DNA of 64,000 nt from Shewanella salipaludis (GCF_012911865.1 NZ_JAAXYH010000002.1:541745-605744), one strand, 5' to 3'. Shown: positions 44,410 through 54,514, numbered from the stretch's first letter. Made by a program: numbers and translations. Notes: a model not told the origin generated them from the letters alone.

Positions 44410-45966
44410 ATGAAGGATTCAGACGCAACTGTCTCTCAACTCAATCTTTTGAAGCAGAAGCTTCACTCGGCGAAGACCGCCTTGGATGAGATAAATGAAG
44501 ACAGGAATACCAAGCTGCAGACCCTGCTCCAATTCATAGGCCATCTCAGCCTCGCCTGTAAGGGGCAAAATCTTGAGCTGGACAATAAACTCGCCAAGCT
44601 CAGGCATAAGCTCAACACCTTCGAGCGGGTCGATGAGGCCCTGCCCGAGTTGGTCGATGTCGAGCGTCTGCTCAAGGGTCAGTACAATCATGTGATGGTA
44701 CAGCTCGAGGAGAGCCGCGCCGGGCTTTCCCGGGTCATAAGACAGATCCAGCGGGTCGAATCTGCTCCGGATAGACTCAAGAAAGAGATAAGTTATTTCA
44801 AACAGGGACTGAGCAAACCATTCCATACAGTATGGGAATACATTCCCAAGGTCGAACAGCTGATCGGTTTCTATGAACTCATACTGCAGCAGGAATTCAC
44901 CGACGAGCATCGTCTCGAAGTGCAGCCCAAGCATCGCCAGCTGGCCCATGAGCTGGCGCAGATGGTTTCCGAGATTGAATTTCGCAAAGATCAGCGGGAT
45001 CAGGTGCTGGTCATCAAGGAATTGCTGGCCTCAGAGCTTGAGCTCGATGCCCTGTTGGATGCCTATCAGACCATATTATCCCTGCTGCTCGATAACATAG
45101 CCCGTGACAAGACGGCGTCACAGGAGTTTCTCTACGCCCTCAACGACGCCATAGGCGCCGTCAGGGAAGTGGTGACCGACTCTCATAATCAAGTCCAACG
45201 CAGTGAGCAGCTCAAGAGCCAGTTGAACCGGGAGATCAATGCCAACGTCGACAGAGCCGATGATGCAATAGCCGAAGTTGATGATATCACTCGTTTAAAG
45301 CAGCAACTGACGGAAGAGCTCAACGCCCTCAAACTGTCATTGGCGCGCAAGGAAGCCCTGGAGCAACGCGAACAGGCGCTGCAGCGCAAGTCCATAGAGA
45401 CGATGCGCAAAGAACTCGATGCCCTGGGCAATGAAGCCAAGAGCTATAAAGAAAGGCTGTTCGAACAGCAAAAACTCAACCTGCTCGACAACCTGACCCA
45501 GCTCCCCAACAGGGCGGCACTCGAAGAGCGCATGGAGCAGGAGTTCCGCAATCACAAGCGGCATAAGAACCCCCTCTGGGTGGCGGTGGCCGACATAGAT
45601 CATTTTAAGTCGATCAACGACAGTTTCGGCCATAGTACCGGCGACAAGACACTGCAGGTGATCGCCATGGCATTGAAGAACTCCTTCAGGGATACCGAAT
45701 TTGTGGCCCGCTACGGCGGCGAAGAATTTGTCCTGCTATTACCCGATGTCGCCAACAAAGACATAGCTGCGCTGTTGAACCGAGTGCGTGAAAAAATAAA
45801 AAATATTCCATTTAAATTTAAAAATCAGAGAATTACGGTTACAGTATCTATAGGTGCCGCGCAAGTTTCCGGCAATGAACATATACAGGAAACCTTCGAA
45901 AGGGCCGATGCCGCACTCTACAAGGCCAAAAACGAAAGCAGAGACAGAGTCATTATCGACCAATAG
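44410..45966 (+). CDS. cytoplasmic diguanylate cyclase with long coiled-coil N-terminus
   Basis: A 518-residue soluble protein. About 340 residues of helical, heptad-rich sequence (no membrane segment) end in a C-terminal GGDEF domain (about 350-515): DNLTQLPNRAALEER, DIDHFKSINDSFGH and RYGGEEFVLLL are all intact, so it should convert two GTP to c-di-GMP. The inhibitory-site position reads RDTE rather than RxxD, so product inhibition may be lost or weakened. AGGAT lies in the leader of the ATG. It follows the TPR protein gene and may be controlled by it. Confidence 0.9.
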   Translation: MKDSDATVSQLNLLKQKLHSAKTALDEINEDRNTKLQTLLQFIGHLSLACKGQNLELDNKLAKLRHKLNTFERVDEALPELVDVERLLKGQYNHVMVQLEESRAGLSRVIRQIQRVESAPDRLKKEISYFKQGLSKPFHTVWEYIPKVEQLIGFYELILQQEFTDEHRLEVQPKHRQLAHELAQMVSEIEFRKDQRDQVLVIKELLASELELDALLDAYQTILSLLLDNIARDKTASQEFLYALNDAIGAVREVVTDSHNQVQRSEQLKSQLNREINANVDRADDAIAEVDDITRLKQQLTEELNALKLSLARKEALEQREQALQRKSIETMRKELDALGNEAKSYKERLFEQQKLNLLDNLTQLPNRAALEERMEQEFRNHKRHKNPLWVAVADIDHFKSINDSFGHSTGDKTLQVIAMALKNSFRDTEFVARYGGEEFVLLLPDVANKDIAALLNRVREKIKNIPFKFKNQRITVTVSIGAAQVSGNEHIQETFERADAALYKAKNESRDRVIIDQ

Positions 45967-46022
45967 CGACGGGTAACAGCTGCTGCGGCAACCGGATTCT
46001 CAGTCGCCGTTAAGGAGTTGCC

Positions 46023-47378
46023 ATGATAGTGAAAATCAGCCCCAGGGGCAGTATGGATCAACTGTCCCAACTGGAAGTCGAACGTCTGCAACAAAGCGCC
46101 AAGAGCGAACTCTACCAACTGTACCGCAACTGCTCACTGGCCGTGTTGGCCTCGGGCCTGAACAGCGACGATACCAAGGCCCTGTTCGCGCAATTTCGCG
46201 ATTTCGACATCCATGTGCTGCAACGTGAACGCGGCATCAAGCTCGAACTCGTCAATCCTCCCGAAGAAGCCTTCGTCGACGGTAAGATCATCAGTGGTAT
46301 TCAGGAACACCTGTTCGCCGTGCTCAGGGATATCATCTACATGAGCAATAAGTACGACAATCTCAAACACATCAACCTCACCAATTCCAGCCACATCACC
46401 AATGTGGTGTTCGACATCTTGCGCAATGCCCGCGCCATAGCCCCCATGAAAGATCCCAATGTCATCGTCTGTTGGGGCGGCCACAGCATCAATCAGGTCG
46501 AGTACCTCTATACCCGTGAAGTCGGCTATCAGCTCGGCCTGAGGGAGCTGAACATCTGCACCGGCTGTGGCCCTGGCGCCATGGTGGGGCCGATGAAAGG
46601 CGCCACCATAGGCCACGCCAAACAGAGGGTCAGTAATGCCCGTTACATAGGCCTGACCGAACCCAGCATCATAGCCGCCGAACCCCCTAACCAGATAGTC
46701 AATGAACTCATCATACTGCCGGACATAGAGAAGCGCCTGGAAGCCTTCGTCAGGCTGGGCCACGGGATAATCATCTTCCCCGGCGGCGCCGGCACCACGG
46801 AAGAGTTACTGTATCTGCTGGGCATCTTGCTCAACAAAGACAATGCCCATATCCCCTTCCCACTGGTGCTCACGGGTCCGAGGGAATCCGAAGCCTACTT
46901 TCTCAGGATAGATGAATTCATCGGCGCCACCCTGGGGCCCGAGGCACAGGAGAAATACCAGATAGTGATAGACGATCCCACTCGCGTCGCCCGTATCATG
47001 AAGCCCGCCATGGAAGAGGTGAAAACCTATCGCCGTACCAAGGGGGATGCCTATCAGTATCATTGGTCGTTGAAGATAGAACCCGAATTTCAACTGCCTT
47101 TCATCCCCACCCATGAGACCATGGGCAGTTTAAATCTGCATTTTCAACCCAATAAAGCCGAACTGGCCGCCAATTTACGCCGTGCCTTCTCGGGCATAGT
47201 CGCGGGTAATGTCAAATCCGACACCATGAGACAGATAGAACGCCACGGCCCCTTCAAGATCAAGGGGGATCCCAAATTAATGAACATGATGGATATGCTG
47301 TTACACGCCTTCGTGGAACAACAACGCATGAAGCTGCCCGGCAGCACTTATGTTCCCTGTTACCAAATCCTTAAATGA
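46023..47378 (+). CDS. ppnN: pyrimidine/purine nucleotide 5'-monophosphate nucleosidase
   Basis: A 451-residue homologue of E. coli PpnN (YgdH), which hydrolyses nucleoside monophosphates to base and ribose 5-phosphate and is regulated by (p)ppGpp. It has the N-terminal YgdH domain ([20 protein letters not shown]), the LOG-like catalytic core with [16 protein letters not shown] and the phosphoribosyl motif [15 protein letters not shown], and the C-terminal extension. AAGGAG precedes the ATG. xni follows 16 bases later, and the two are also neighbours in enterobacteria. Confidence 0.95.
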   Translation: MIVKISPRGSMDQLSQLEVERLQQSAKSELYQLYRNCSLAVLASGLNSDDTKALFAQFRDFDIHVLQRERGIKLELVNPPEEAFVDGKIISGIQEHLFAVLRDIIYMSNKYDNLKHINLTNSSHITNVVFDILRNARAIAPMKDPNVIVCWGGHSINQVEYLYTREVGYQLGLRELNICTGCGPGAMVGPMKGATIGHAKQRVSNARYIGLTEPSIIAAEPPNQIVNELIILPDIEKRLEAFVRLGHGIIIFPGGAGTTEELLYLLGILLNKDNAHIPFPLVLTGPRESEAYFLRIDEFIGATLGPEAQEKYQIVIDDPTRVARIMKPAMEEVKTYRRTKGDAYQYHWSLKIEPEFQLPFIPTHETMGSLNLHFQPNKAELAANLRRAFSGIVAGNVKSDTMRQIERHGPFKIKGDPKLMNMMDMLLHAFVEQQRMKLPGSTYVPCYQILK

Positions 47379-47394
47379 CCAGTCAGCGCTTAAA

Positions 47395-48156
47395 ATGAAT
47401 AAATTGTTAATCATAGACGGCCTCAACCTGGTGCGGCGCATGCACGCGGCCCAGCCGGATGAGACAGATCTCAACAGCCTCTACACCCGAATCGACGGCG
47501 CCTGCACCAAGCTGCTGGCATTGCACCGGCCGACCCATGTCGCCATCGTCTGGGATGGCCCACAGCTGTCCTGGCGCAAGCAGCTGTATCCCGACTACAA
47601 GAAGGGCCGCAAACCCATGCCCGAAGCGTTGGCCCTGGGCTTGCCCGAGTTGAAGCGTTTATTGGCCGAACGCCGGCTGCAATCGATCGACGCCGAATCC
47701 GAGGCCGACGACGTCATAGCCACCCTGGCGACGAAACTGGTCGACCAGGGAGGAGAAGCCATCATAGTCTCAACCGACAAGGGCTTCAGCCAGCTGCTGC
47801 ATCCCCGCATTCAGCAATGGGACCACTTCAATCAGGCCTATCTGGATATCCGGGCATTGGAGCAGAAGCTGGGGGTGGACAGGCGCCAATTCATAGATTT
47901 CATGGCCCTCGCCGGCGACAGCGGCAACAAGATCCCCGGGATCACCGGCATAGGACCCAAGTCGGCCGCCGAATTGCTGAAGACCTTTCGCTCCCTGGCC
48001 AATATCTATGCCTCGCTGGAAAATCTGGGGGCCAAACAGGCGCAGAAACTCGCCGCAGGCAAAGAGATGGCCAGGTTGAGTTATAAGCTGGTGCAGCTGC
48101 AAACCCAATTGCCGCTGAACATCAACCTGCGCAGTTTCAGGGTGCCATCGGCTTAA
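47395..48156 (+). CDS. xni: flap endonuclease-like protein Xni
   Basis: A 253-residue 5'-nuclease-family protein. It retains LLIIDGLNLVRRM, VAIVWDGP, the acidic cluster ESEADDVIATLA and the helix-hairpin-helix segment IPGITGIGPKSAAELLK. Xni is shorter than the PolA 5'-nuclease domain, binds K+ and has structure-specific flap activity. ATG at 47395 has a poor ribosome site and is probably coupled to ppnN, which ends 16 bases upstream. Confidence 0.94.
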   Translation: MNKLLIIDGLNLVRRMHAAQPDETDLNSLYTRIDGACTKLLALHRPTHVAIVWDGPQLSWRKQLYPDYKKGRKPMPEALALGLPELKRLLAERRLQSIDAESEADDVIATLATKLVDQGGEAIIVSTDKGFSQLLHPRIQQWDHFNQAYLDIRALEQKLGVDRRQFIDFMALAGDSGNKIPGITGIGPKSAAELLKTFRSLANIYASLENLGAKQAQKLAAGKEMARLSYKLVQLQTQLPLNINLRSFRVPSA

Positions 48157-48290
48157 GCTGGCGCGGGCCGGTCGCCGCCGGGTTAGCGATAGGTTAACAT
48201 TAAGTTGCCAGCCGTGAGTTTACCCTGACAGCACAAAGGCGTATCTTATGTCGGCAGTGAAGCGTTAGCCCAACATTCAGCAAAGGATAG

Positions 48291-48716
48291 ATGAACCAAA
48301 TGAAATCAAAAGTCTCGGTGATTATCGGCGGCATTTTCGCAGCCTACCTGATATTTGTTGCCCTGGTGGTACTGGTCTACGAACCGACCCCGGATGACAT
48401 GAGCTGGGAAGACAGACAGGCCTATAATCAACAGAAGTTGATGGAACTCACCCTGGGACAGGAACTCAAAGACGTCAAATCCATCTTGGGCAAGGCCGAC
48501 TTTACCGAAGCCAAGAGCGTGCAGAACGCCAATCTGCAAGTGCTGTTTTACCGCACCCACCATGAAAAGTCTGACGGCGTCACCACCAAGGACGAATGCA
48601 CCCCGCTGCTGTTCAAGGACAACAAGCTCATCGCCTGGGGCCAGGACACCTACGAGCAATACCTGCATACCACGGACAGCAAGCTGCCTGTGAACGACGG
48701 CAAGGCCAATAAATAA
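48291..48716 (+). CDS. DUF3192 family protein
   Basis: A 141-residue protein with one N-terminal membrane helix (VIIGGIFAAYLIFVALVVLV) and a soluble part containing LTLGQELKDVKSILGKADFTE and VLFYRTHHEKSDG, similar in plan to SmpA/BamE-like folds. DUF3192 members are restricted mainly to Vibrio, Shewanella and relatives; function unknown. AAAGGA lies before the ATG. It is single and convergent with the DUF3565 gene. Confidence 0.8.
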   Translation: MNQMKSKVSVIIGGIFAAYLIFVALVVLVYEPTPDDMSWEDRQAYNQQKLMELTLGQELKDVKSILGKADFTEAKSVQNANLQVLFYRTHHEKSDGVTTKDECTPLLFKDNKLIAWGQDTYEQYLHTTDSKLPVNDGKANK

Positions 48717-48756
48717 CGCCCGCCGCTCGCTAGGAATTAGGGGCTGGGACTCCGAC

Positions 48757-48963
48757 TTATAACGAGTCCTTGTCGGCCCCGAGTTCGCACTTCTTGCACT
48801 CGAGCTGATACCCCAACATCCGGGTACGGCCGGCAGCCGTCACCACCCATGGCCTGTTAATCCAGGGAGGCTGATGGCGCACATGCTGAAAATGACCGCA
48901 GCGCAACTCGGCAACCCAGTGATGTTCTTCATCCCTGTGATAACCACAGATAGCTTGTTGCAT
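48757..48963 (-). CDS. DUF3565 family small protein
   Basis: A 68-residue protein with HWVAELRCGHFQHVRHQPPW and ECKKCELGAD, the pattern of the DUF3565 (GNAT-associated, often pre-mRNA-splicing-like named) family. Conserved Cys and His residues suggest a small metal site. No partner is obvious. Start ATG at 48963. Confidence 0.75.
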   Translation of the reverse strand: MQQAICGYHRDEEHHWVAELRCGHFQHVRHQPPWINRPWVVTAAGRTRMLGYQLECKKCELGADKDSL

Positions 48964-49101
48964 TGACTCTATACCTCGGCTGCGACCCTTGCTTTAACGC
49001 GGCTATGTCTTGCAAGCCGCAGCCTCTTTTCCGCTTGGCATCGGCAGCCGCACCGGCAACAACCTCAGCTGCCGAGGCGAACTCCCTGGCCAATTATTGG
49101 C

Positions 49102-51969
49102 TCAGTCTTCCTGCTTGTACTCTCTGTAGGCCTCGCCCTGGGTGAGCCACTCGGGCGCCTTGGCTCCCTTGAGGTAGTGGTCGAAGTACTGCTTCATCCT
49201 GATGCTGTAATCCAGTTTATTGGGGTACTTCTTCAGGTGATGGGGCTCATCTTCATACTGCAGCAATACCACCTCCTTGCCGGCACGACGCATGGCCAGA
49301 TACAGCTCTATGCCTTGCTCCCAGGGCACGGCATCGTCTTTGTCACCGAACATGATCATCAGGGGGGTCTCGATGCGCTCGACATAGAATACAGGTGAGT
49401 TCTCTATGTATTTCTGCGACGCGGCAAACAGGCTGTCGCCTATGCGGCTCTGGCCGGTTTCATACTGGAACTGGCGCGCCAGGCCGGTGCCATGGCGTAT
49501 GCCGCTGTAGGCGCTGGTCATGTTGGTTACCGGGGCGCCGGCCACGGCGGCCTTGAACATCCGCGTCTGGGTGACGGCGAAGGCCGTCTGATAGCCGCTC
49601 CAGGAATGGCCATGCAAGCCGACGGCATCGGGATCAGCTATGCCAAGCTCGATCAGCTTCTGCACCCCTGAGGTCAGCGCCTGTACCGAACTCTGGCCTG
49701 GGTAGCCCACTTCGAAGCGAATATCCGGCAGGAAGATGGCGTAACCATTGTCGGCATACCAGGCCAAATTCGGTCTATGGTTAATGAGCATCTGCGGGAA
49801 GGCATGCAGCCTGTCGCTCATGAAACGGTAGTAGTACACAAGCACTGGATATCTGTGACCCGGCTGATAACCACTGGGTTTGATCAACACCCCATCCAGC
49901 GGCTTGCCGTCGCCATTGGTCCAATGCACCAGCTCGGCACTGCCCCAGTTGAAGCGCTGGCGTTGGGCGTCCAGCTCGGTCTGACGCTCAGCCTGTTGCG
50001 GCGTCAGGTAATCCGAGGTGTAGAGATCCGGAAAGAGATCGTAGCGCTGCCTGGAATAGACCAAGGTGGCGGCATCCTTGCTGCGCTCCAGTACCGTCAG
50101 CTTATAGTCGCCGCTCATCAGCGGCTCGACCCCGGCGCGTCCGACTCTGGCGCGATAGAAACCGTCGCCCTTGGTCCTCTCGTTGTAACCTTGCAGCAAC
50201 AGGGGCGCGTCGGCGGCCAGCACGGGCGGCCGCTCCTGATCTTCGACCAGGCCCTTGACCCTATACTGGATGCCTGTCTCGCGGCCCTTGCCTGCGGTCA
50301 GGTTAACGCCGTTACCTGAGCCGTTGGGGGCGGTAGCAAACTGCCACACATCGTACTTGTCGTATACCAACAGGCCGGCATCATCGGCCAACCAGGGGCC
50401 GAAACCGTAACCCGGTGCCGGCGAAGGATAGTCATGATCTTCGTCGGCAAAACCAACGCCGAGCGCCTGGGTCAGGTTGCGGCGCGTCGCCGCTGCGATA
50501 TCGTACAGCAACACATTGCCCTGCCGATAATAGGCGACAAACTTGGCATTGGGCGACAGGCTGGGCGCTTGCTCACTCGACTGCTGGATCAGCAGCAAGC
50601 GCTTGTGGCCGGTATTGACATCGACCAGATAGAAGTCACGGTAAAAACCGGCCCAGGTGATCATCTTGCGATAGGGCAGATCCGAACTGGCGAGCAGGAA
50701 GCGGCGCTGCTCCGAATAAGTCACATCAGGTACCTGCAAGTCGCCGAGCTGCACCAAGCTGTTGGACTCAAGGTGCAACACCGCCAGATAAGTCCGCTCC
50801 AGCTCTTCCTTGTAGCGCTTGGCTTCGTTGGGTTTGATCAGAGGATCATCGCCATGCCATATCTTCAGGTCACGCAGCCCAGTAATTAGAGTCTCATCAT
50901 AGAGATCTTGTTCCCGGGTGATCTTCACCCGGCTCGGCTGCTGGCTGACCGCCGGTACCCGGCCGAAGAATAACCGTTCGTTGTCGGCGGAAAATCTCAG
51001 CTTGGCATAGCGATTCAAAGTCCAAGCGGTCGAGCTTGGCACCGACGCCCGGTGACCCTTGGCCAGGTCGAACAGGAGCAATTCATATTCACGACCGTAG
51101 GGCGCCTGGGCGGCATCCCCCTGGGTCAGCGCCAGCCATTGGCCGTTGTCACTCAGGGCCAGGGCGCCGAGTTGCCGCTGCTTAGCCTGATACACCTGGG
51201 TCTGCTTATCGTCGGCCAGGGCTATCAGCGTCAGTTGATGCTGCTGCCCAGGGATGTCATTGCTCACCACTGCGGCATGCAAACCTGTCTTGTCCATGGC
51301 ATAGGCTGTGACATGCGCGAATTCACTCAGGGTGGCGTTACCAAGGTTGAGCAACGCGAACCTGCTGCCGATATCGTACTTATCCACCTTGGGCTCGGCC
51401 GGCTTGCTTGCCCCCTCCACAGCCTTGTGCGCGAGCTTCTCTGGGTCACTCTCGGCCGCAGCCTTGTCGGCGGCGTCTGGCTTGTCATCGTCGGCCTCGA
51501 ACCAGATGGCCAGGTGACTGCCCGTGTCGTTGAAGGCGAAGCTCTTCACTCGCTCAAACTGGCGCTCGGCTCCTGTATGGGTATCGAGCAACACCATGGC
51601 AGACTTGAGCCGCTTCTTCGCCTTGGCATCGCTGCTTTCCAGCGCCAGCAGGCTGGGCTGCTTCACCATGGCGACGAAACGCCCATCACGGCTCACCTGG
51701 GGCGCCGAGGCGCCGGCGACCGAATAAGACGCATCTGATGTCAGCTGCCGTACCAGGGTGCGGCTGTCGCCCCTGTCCGGCTTGGCTTCCACCGCCAGCA
51801 CCTCACCGTTGGCGGCCAGCACCGGGGTCGCAAGGGATTCGAAATGCATTATGTCGTTCGGGGTTAAGGCTTGGGTCGCCGATGTGTCTTCGGCCTGGAC
51901 GGGCAAGCCCGTGAGCAATAACAGCAGAGATAGGCTGGATAGTAATTTCAAACGCGTCCTCTTTTTCAT
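49102..51969 (-). CDS. S9 family peptidase (prolyl-oligopeptidase type), exported
   Basis: A 955-residue serine peptidase. Signal peptide (LSSLSLLLLLTGLPVQAED), a long N-terminal beta-propeller region (about 30-680) of Asp/Gly-rich repeats, and a C-terminal alpha/beta-hydrolase domain with the nucleophile in GLHGHSWSGYQTA, the Asp in MIMFGDKDDAVPWEQG and the His in EDEPHHLKK. The order and spacing fit the catalytic triad of the S9 family. A Lys/Ala/Glu-rich insert near 165-190 (DKPDAADKAAAESDPEK) is unusual for a propeller. It probably acts in the periplasm on peptides. It is divergent from icd. Confidence 0.92.
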   Translation of the reverse strand: MKKRTRLKLLSSLSLLLLLTGLPVQAEDTSATQALTPNDIMHFESLATPVLAANGEVLAVEAKPDRGDSRTLVRQLTSDASYSVAGASAPQVSRDGRFVAMVKQPSLLALESSDAKAKKRLKSAMVLLDTHTGAERQFERVKSFAFNDTGSHLAIWFEADDDKPDAADKAAAESDPEKLAHKAVEGASKPAEPKVDKYDIGSRFALLNLGNATLSEFAHVTAYAMDKTGLHAAVVSNDIPGQQHQLTLIALADDKQTQVYQAKQRQLGALALSDNGQWLALTQGDAAQAPYGREYELLLFDLAKGHRASVPSSTAWTLNRYAKLRFSADNERLFFGRVPAVSQQPSRVKITREQDLYDETLITGLRDLKIWHGDDPLIKPNEAKRYKEELERTYLAVLHLESNSLVQLGDLQVPDVTYSEQRRFLLASSDLPYRKMITWAGFYRDFYLVDVNTGHKRLLLIQQSSEQAPSLSPNAKFVAYYRQGNVLLYDIAAATRRNLTQALGVGFADEDHDYPSPAPGYGFGPWLADDAGLLVYDKYDVWQFATAPNGSGNGVNLTAGKGRETGIQYRVKGLVEDQERPPVLAADAPLLLQGYNERTKGDGFYRARVGRAGVEPLMSGDYKLTVLERSKDAATLVYSRQRYDLFPDLYTSDYLTPQQAERQTELDAQRQRFNWGSAELVHWTNGDGKPLDGVLIKPSGYQPGHRYPVLVYYYRFMSDRLHAFPQMLINHRPNLAWYADNGYAIFLPDIRFEVGYPGQSSVQALTSGVQKLIELGIADPDAVGLHGHSWSGYQTAFAVTQTRMFKAAVAGAPVTNMTSAYSGIRHGTGLARQFQYETGQSRIGDSLFAASQKYIENSPVFYVERIETPLMIMFGDKDDAVPWEQGIELYLAMRRAGKEVVLLQYEDEPHHLKKYPNKLDYSIRMKQYFDHYLKGAKAPEWLTQGEAYREYKQED

Positions 51970-52204
51970 TCTTGTTAGACTAAAGTAGACTTTTTTAACC
52001 TTTAGCGATCGATCATCGTTCTGGTCGGTATTTTTATGCCTCAGCCTACATAAAAAAGCGCGGCTTTGCTCAGTATTTTCTGTAAAAAAAGGTTAAAAGT
52101 GGTTAAAATTGCCAGAACAAAAACTCTAGATTCAGCATCACTTCTCCGTGTCCCAGGACATGGTTGGACAATTGCAGTAACGACCCACCGTGGAAGGACT
52201 ATCC

Positions 52205-53215
52205 ATGTCAAAAAGAACTATAACCGTGATCCCAGGTGATGGGATTGGACCAAGCATTATCGATTCGGCGTTAAAAATCCTCGACAAGGCGGGTTGTGAC
52301 TTTGAATACGAATTTGCCGATGCCGGCCTGACTGCCCTGGAAAAACAAGGCGAGCTGTTGCCACAGCGCACCCTGGATCTGATCGAGAAGAACCGTATCA
52401 CCCTCAAGGGACCACTGACGACGCCTGTCGGTGAAGGTTTTACCTCCATCAACGTGACTCTGCGTAAGAAGTTCGGCCTGTATGCCAACGTCCGCCCTGT
52501 GCTGTCTTTCAAGGGCACTCAGGCAAGATATGAAAATATCGATATCATCACGGTACGTGAAAACACCGAAGGCATGTACTCTGGCTTCGGTCAGAAGGTG
52601 TCCGAAGACGGCCAAACCGCCGAAGCGACCAGCATAGTCACACGCCAAGGTGCCGAGCAGATCACCACCTTCGCCTACGAGCTGGCGCGTAAGGAAAACC
52701 GCAAGAAAGTGACCATAGTGCATAAGGCCAACATAATGAAATCCACTTCGGGCCTGTTCCTGAAGGTGGCCCGTGAAGTGAGCCAGCGCTACCCTGACAT
52801 CATCACAGAAGAGATGATAGTCGACGCCACCTGCATGAAGCTGGTGATGAACCCCGAAAACTTCGACGTGATAGTCACCACCAACCTGTTCGGTGACATA
52901 CTGTCAGACTTGTGTGCCGGCCTGGTCGGTGGCTTGGGCATGGCACCGGGTGCCAACATAGGCCGCGACGCGGCGATCTTCGAAGCTGTCCACGGCAGTG
53001 CCCCGGATATCGCAGGCAAGAACCTCGCCAACCCCACCTCTGTGATCCTGGCTTCCATCCAGATGCTGGAATACCTGGGCATGGCGGATAAGGCCGAGGC
53101 GATCCGCAAGGCAGTGTCTGCCGTCATAGAAGAAGGGGATCGCACCACCCGCGATCTCGGCGGTACCCACGGCACCACGGATTTCACTCAAGCCGTGCTG
53201 GATCGTCTTAACTGA
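52205..53215 (+). CDS. NAD-type isocitrate dehydrogenase
   Basis: A 336-residue decarboxylating dehydrogenase of the TCA cycle. TITVIPGDGIGPSI, ENTEGMYSGFGQ and the metal/substrate segment NLFGDILSDLCAGLVGGLG identify the family. The substrate loop GFTSINVTLRKKFGLYANVRP contains the isocitrate-type Ser-Asn-Arg set. At the cofactor site HGSAPDIAGKNLANPTS has Asp-Ile where NADP enzymes have Lys-Tyr, so NAD is expected. AAGGA lies seven to eight bases before the ATG at 52205. The 3' end of the gene has been copied into a short tandem repeat downstream. Confidence 0.92.
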   Translation: MSKRTITVIPGDGIGPSIIDSALKILDKAGCDFEYEFADAGLTALEKQGELLPQRTLDLIEKNRITLKGPLTTPVGEGFTSINVTLRKKFGLYANVRPVLSFKGTQARYENIDIITVRENTEGMYSGFGQKVSEDGQTAEATSIVTRQGAEQITTFAYELARKENRKKVTIVHKANIMKSTSGLFLKVAREVSQRYPDIITEEMIVDATCMKLVMNPENFDVIVTTNLFGDILSDLCAGLVGGLGMAPGANIGRDAAIFEAVHGSAPDIAGKNLANPTSVILASIQMLEYLGMADKAEAIRKAVSAVIEEGDRTTRDLGGTHGTTDFTQAVLDRLN

Positions 53216-53292
53216 TCCCGGTCTCTTAACTGATCCCCGAGCCGGGTCTCTTAATTGATCCCCCCTGCTGGGTCTCTTAACCGATCCCTGAG
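53205..53292. repeat. 25-26 bp tandem repeats derived from the icd 3' end
   Basis: GTCTCTTAAYYGATCCC starts at 53221, 53246 and 53272; the gene itself ends with the related GTCTTAACTGATCCC (from 53206), including its stop codon. The repeats carry the stop codon region outwards. Confidence 0.8.
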
Positions 53293-53331
53293 TTGCCGTA
53301 ACCCGGCAGTGCCTGATAGCGGTAACCCCAT

Positions 53332-53367
53332 AAAAAAAGCCCCCGAGTCGACTCGGGGGCTTTTTTT
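53332..53367. terminator. bidirectional terminator between icd and rlmM
   Basis: GCCCCCGAGT/ACTCGGGGGC flanked by seven A and seven T, a perfect palindrome between two convergent genes. Confidence 0.95.
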
Positions 53368-53428
53368 ATGGCGATTAAGCTCAGCTCTTATCTGGAGTGA
53401 GCGCACTGCCTCGGCTATTGCCAAGGAG

Positions 53429-54514
53429 CTATTGCCAGGGAGTATTGGGCTTGAGCCACAGATGCACTGTCACTTCATCCCTGTCGTGGTACAAGTGCTT
53501 ACACTGCACCTGGAAGTCGGACACGCCATTCTCTTTGAGAATCGCCTGCATGGTCTCCAGGATAGCCGTGACTTCCTTGTAGCGGCTCTTCATCGGCAAC
53601 TTGAGGTTGAAGATGGCTTCCTTGAACCAGCCGTTGATCGCCCAGGCTTCGATGAGTTCGGCCACCCGTGCGGGTTTCTCCACCATGTCACACACCAGCC
53701 AGTAGATGTTCTTGCGCTGGGGTTCGAACCTGAAGCCATCGGCACGGTAATGCTTCACCTGCCCCGTCTCCATCAGCTTTTCATCCATGGGGCCGTTGTC
53801 GACGGCGGAGACGAACATGCCGCGGCGCACCAATTGATAGGTCCAGCCACCTGGACAAGCCCCCAGGTCCACGGAATTGAGGCCACTGCGCAGGCGCGTT
53901 TCCTGCTCTTCCTTAGGCACGAACTGAGCGAAGGCTTCATCCAGCTTGAGGCTGGAACGGCTCGGGGCATCGGCGGCCATCTTGAGTCTGGGAATGCCCA
54001 TGAAATGGGGCGAACTGTTATTACTGTAGGAATAACCCGCATAGGCGCGGCCAGGGCCGATGAAACAGACATGGACTATGGGGCGCTTGGGGTTTTCCTG
54101 TGCCAGCAGGCTGCCGGACTTTTTCAATCCCTGACGCAAGGGCACGGTGAACTTACGGCAGAAGGCCGACAGCTCCTTGGCTTCATTGGTATCCGGGGTT
54201 TCCACCCTCAGCTCCCCACCCTTGCTGACCTCGGCCAGGGCGGCCACTATCGGCCCTACCCTATCCTGCTCGGGCAAGTCGCTCAGCAGTTCGCCGGCGA
54301 CAAACATCTGTCTGGCGAAGATCAAGGAATCCAGGCTCAGCTGCTTGGCCAGGATATCGGCGCCGCCGGCTTCGAAGCACTGGAACACCACATAGGCATC
54401 GTTGTTGTTGGCCTTAACGAAACCACCCACATCGAGCGTTGAGGCTCTGTGTTGAATTTCTGCGGCACACTCTTTTTCATAACCGGCACGGCAAAATAAA
54501 AACAGGTTTTTCAT
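53429..54514 (-). CDS. rlmM: 23S rRNA (cytidine(2498)-2'-O)-methyltransferase
   Basis: A 361-residue SAM-dependent 2'-O-methylase, close in length to E. coli RlmM (YgdE). It starts MKNLFLFCRAGYEKECAAEI, includes a THUMP-type domain, then SLKLDEAF, the SAM loop VDLGACPGGWTYQLVRRGM with GACPGGWT, and the Lys-Asp-Lys-Glu tetrad region (VDNGPMD, LKLPMKSRY). ygdD, the hydrolase and gcvA lie upstream on the same strand; the gcvA-ygdD-rlmM order is shared with enterobacteria. ATG at 54514 is chosen by homology. Confidence 0.95.
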   Translation of the reverse strand: MKNLFLFCRAGYEKECAAEIQHRASTLDVGGFVKANNNDAYVVFQCFEAGGADILAKQLSLDSLIFARQMFVAGELLSDLPEQDRVGPIVAALAEVSKGGELRVETPDTNEAKELSAFCRKFTVPLRQGLKKSGSLLAQENPKRPIVHVCFIGPGRAYAGYSYSNNSSPHFMGIPRLKMAADAPSRSSLKLDEAFAQFVPKEEQETRLRSGLNSVDLGACPGGWTYQLVRRGMFVSAVDNGPMDEKLMETGQVKHYRADGFRFEPQRKNIYWLVCDMVEKPARVAELIEAWAINGWFKEAIFNLKLPMKSRYKEVTAILETMQAILKENGVSDFQVQCKHLYHDRDEVTVHLWLKPNTPWQ

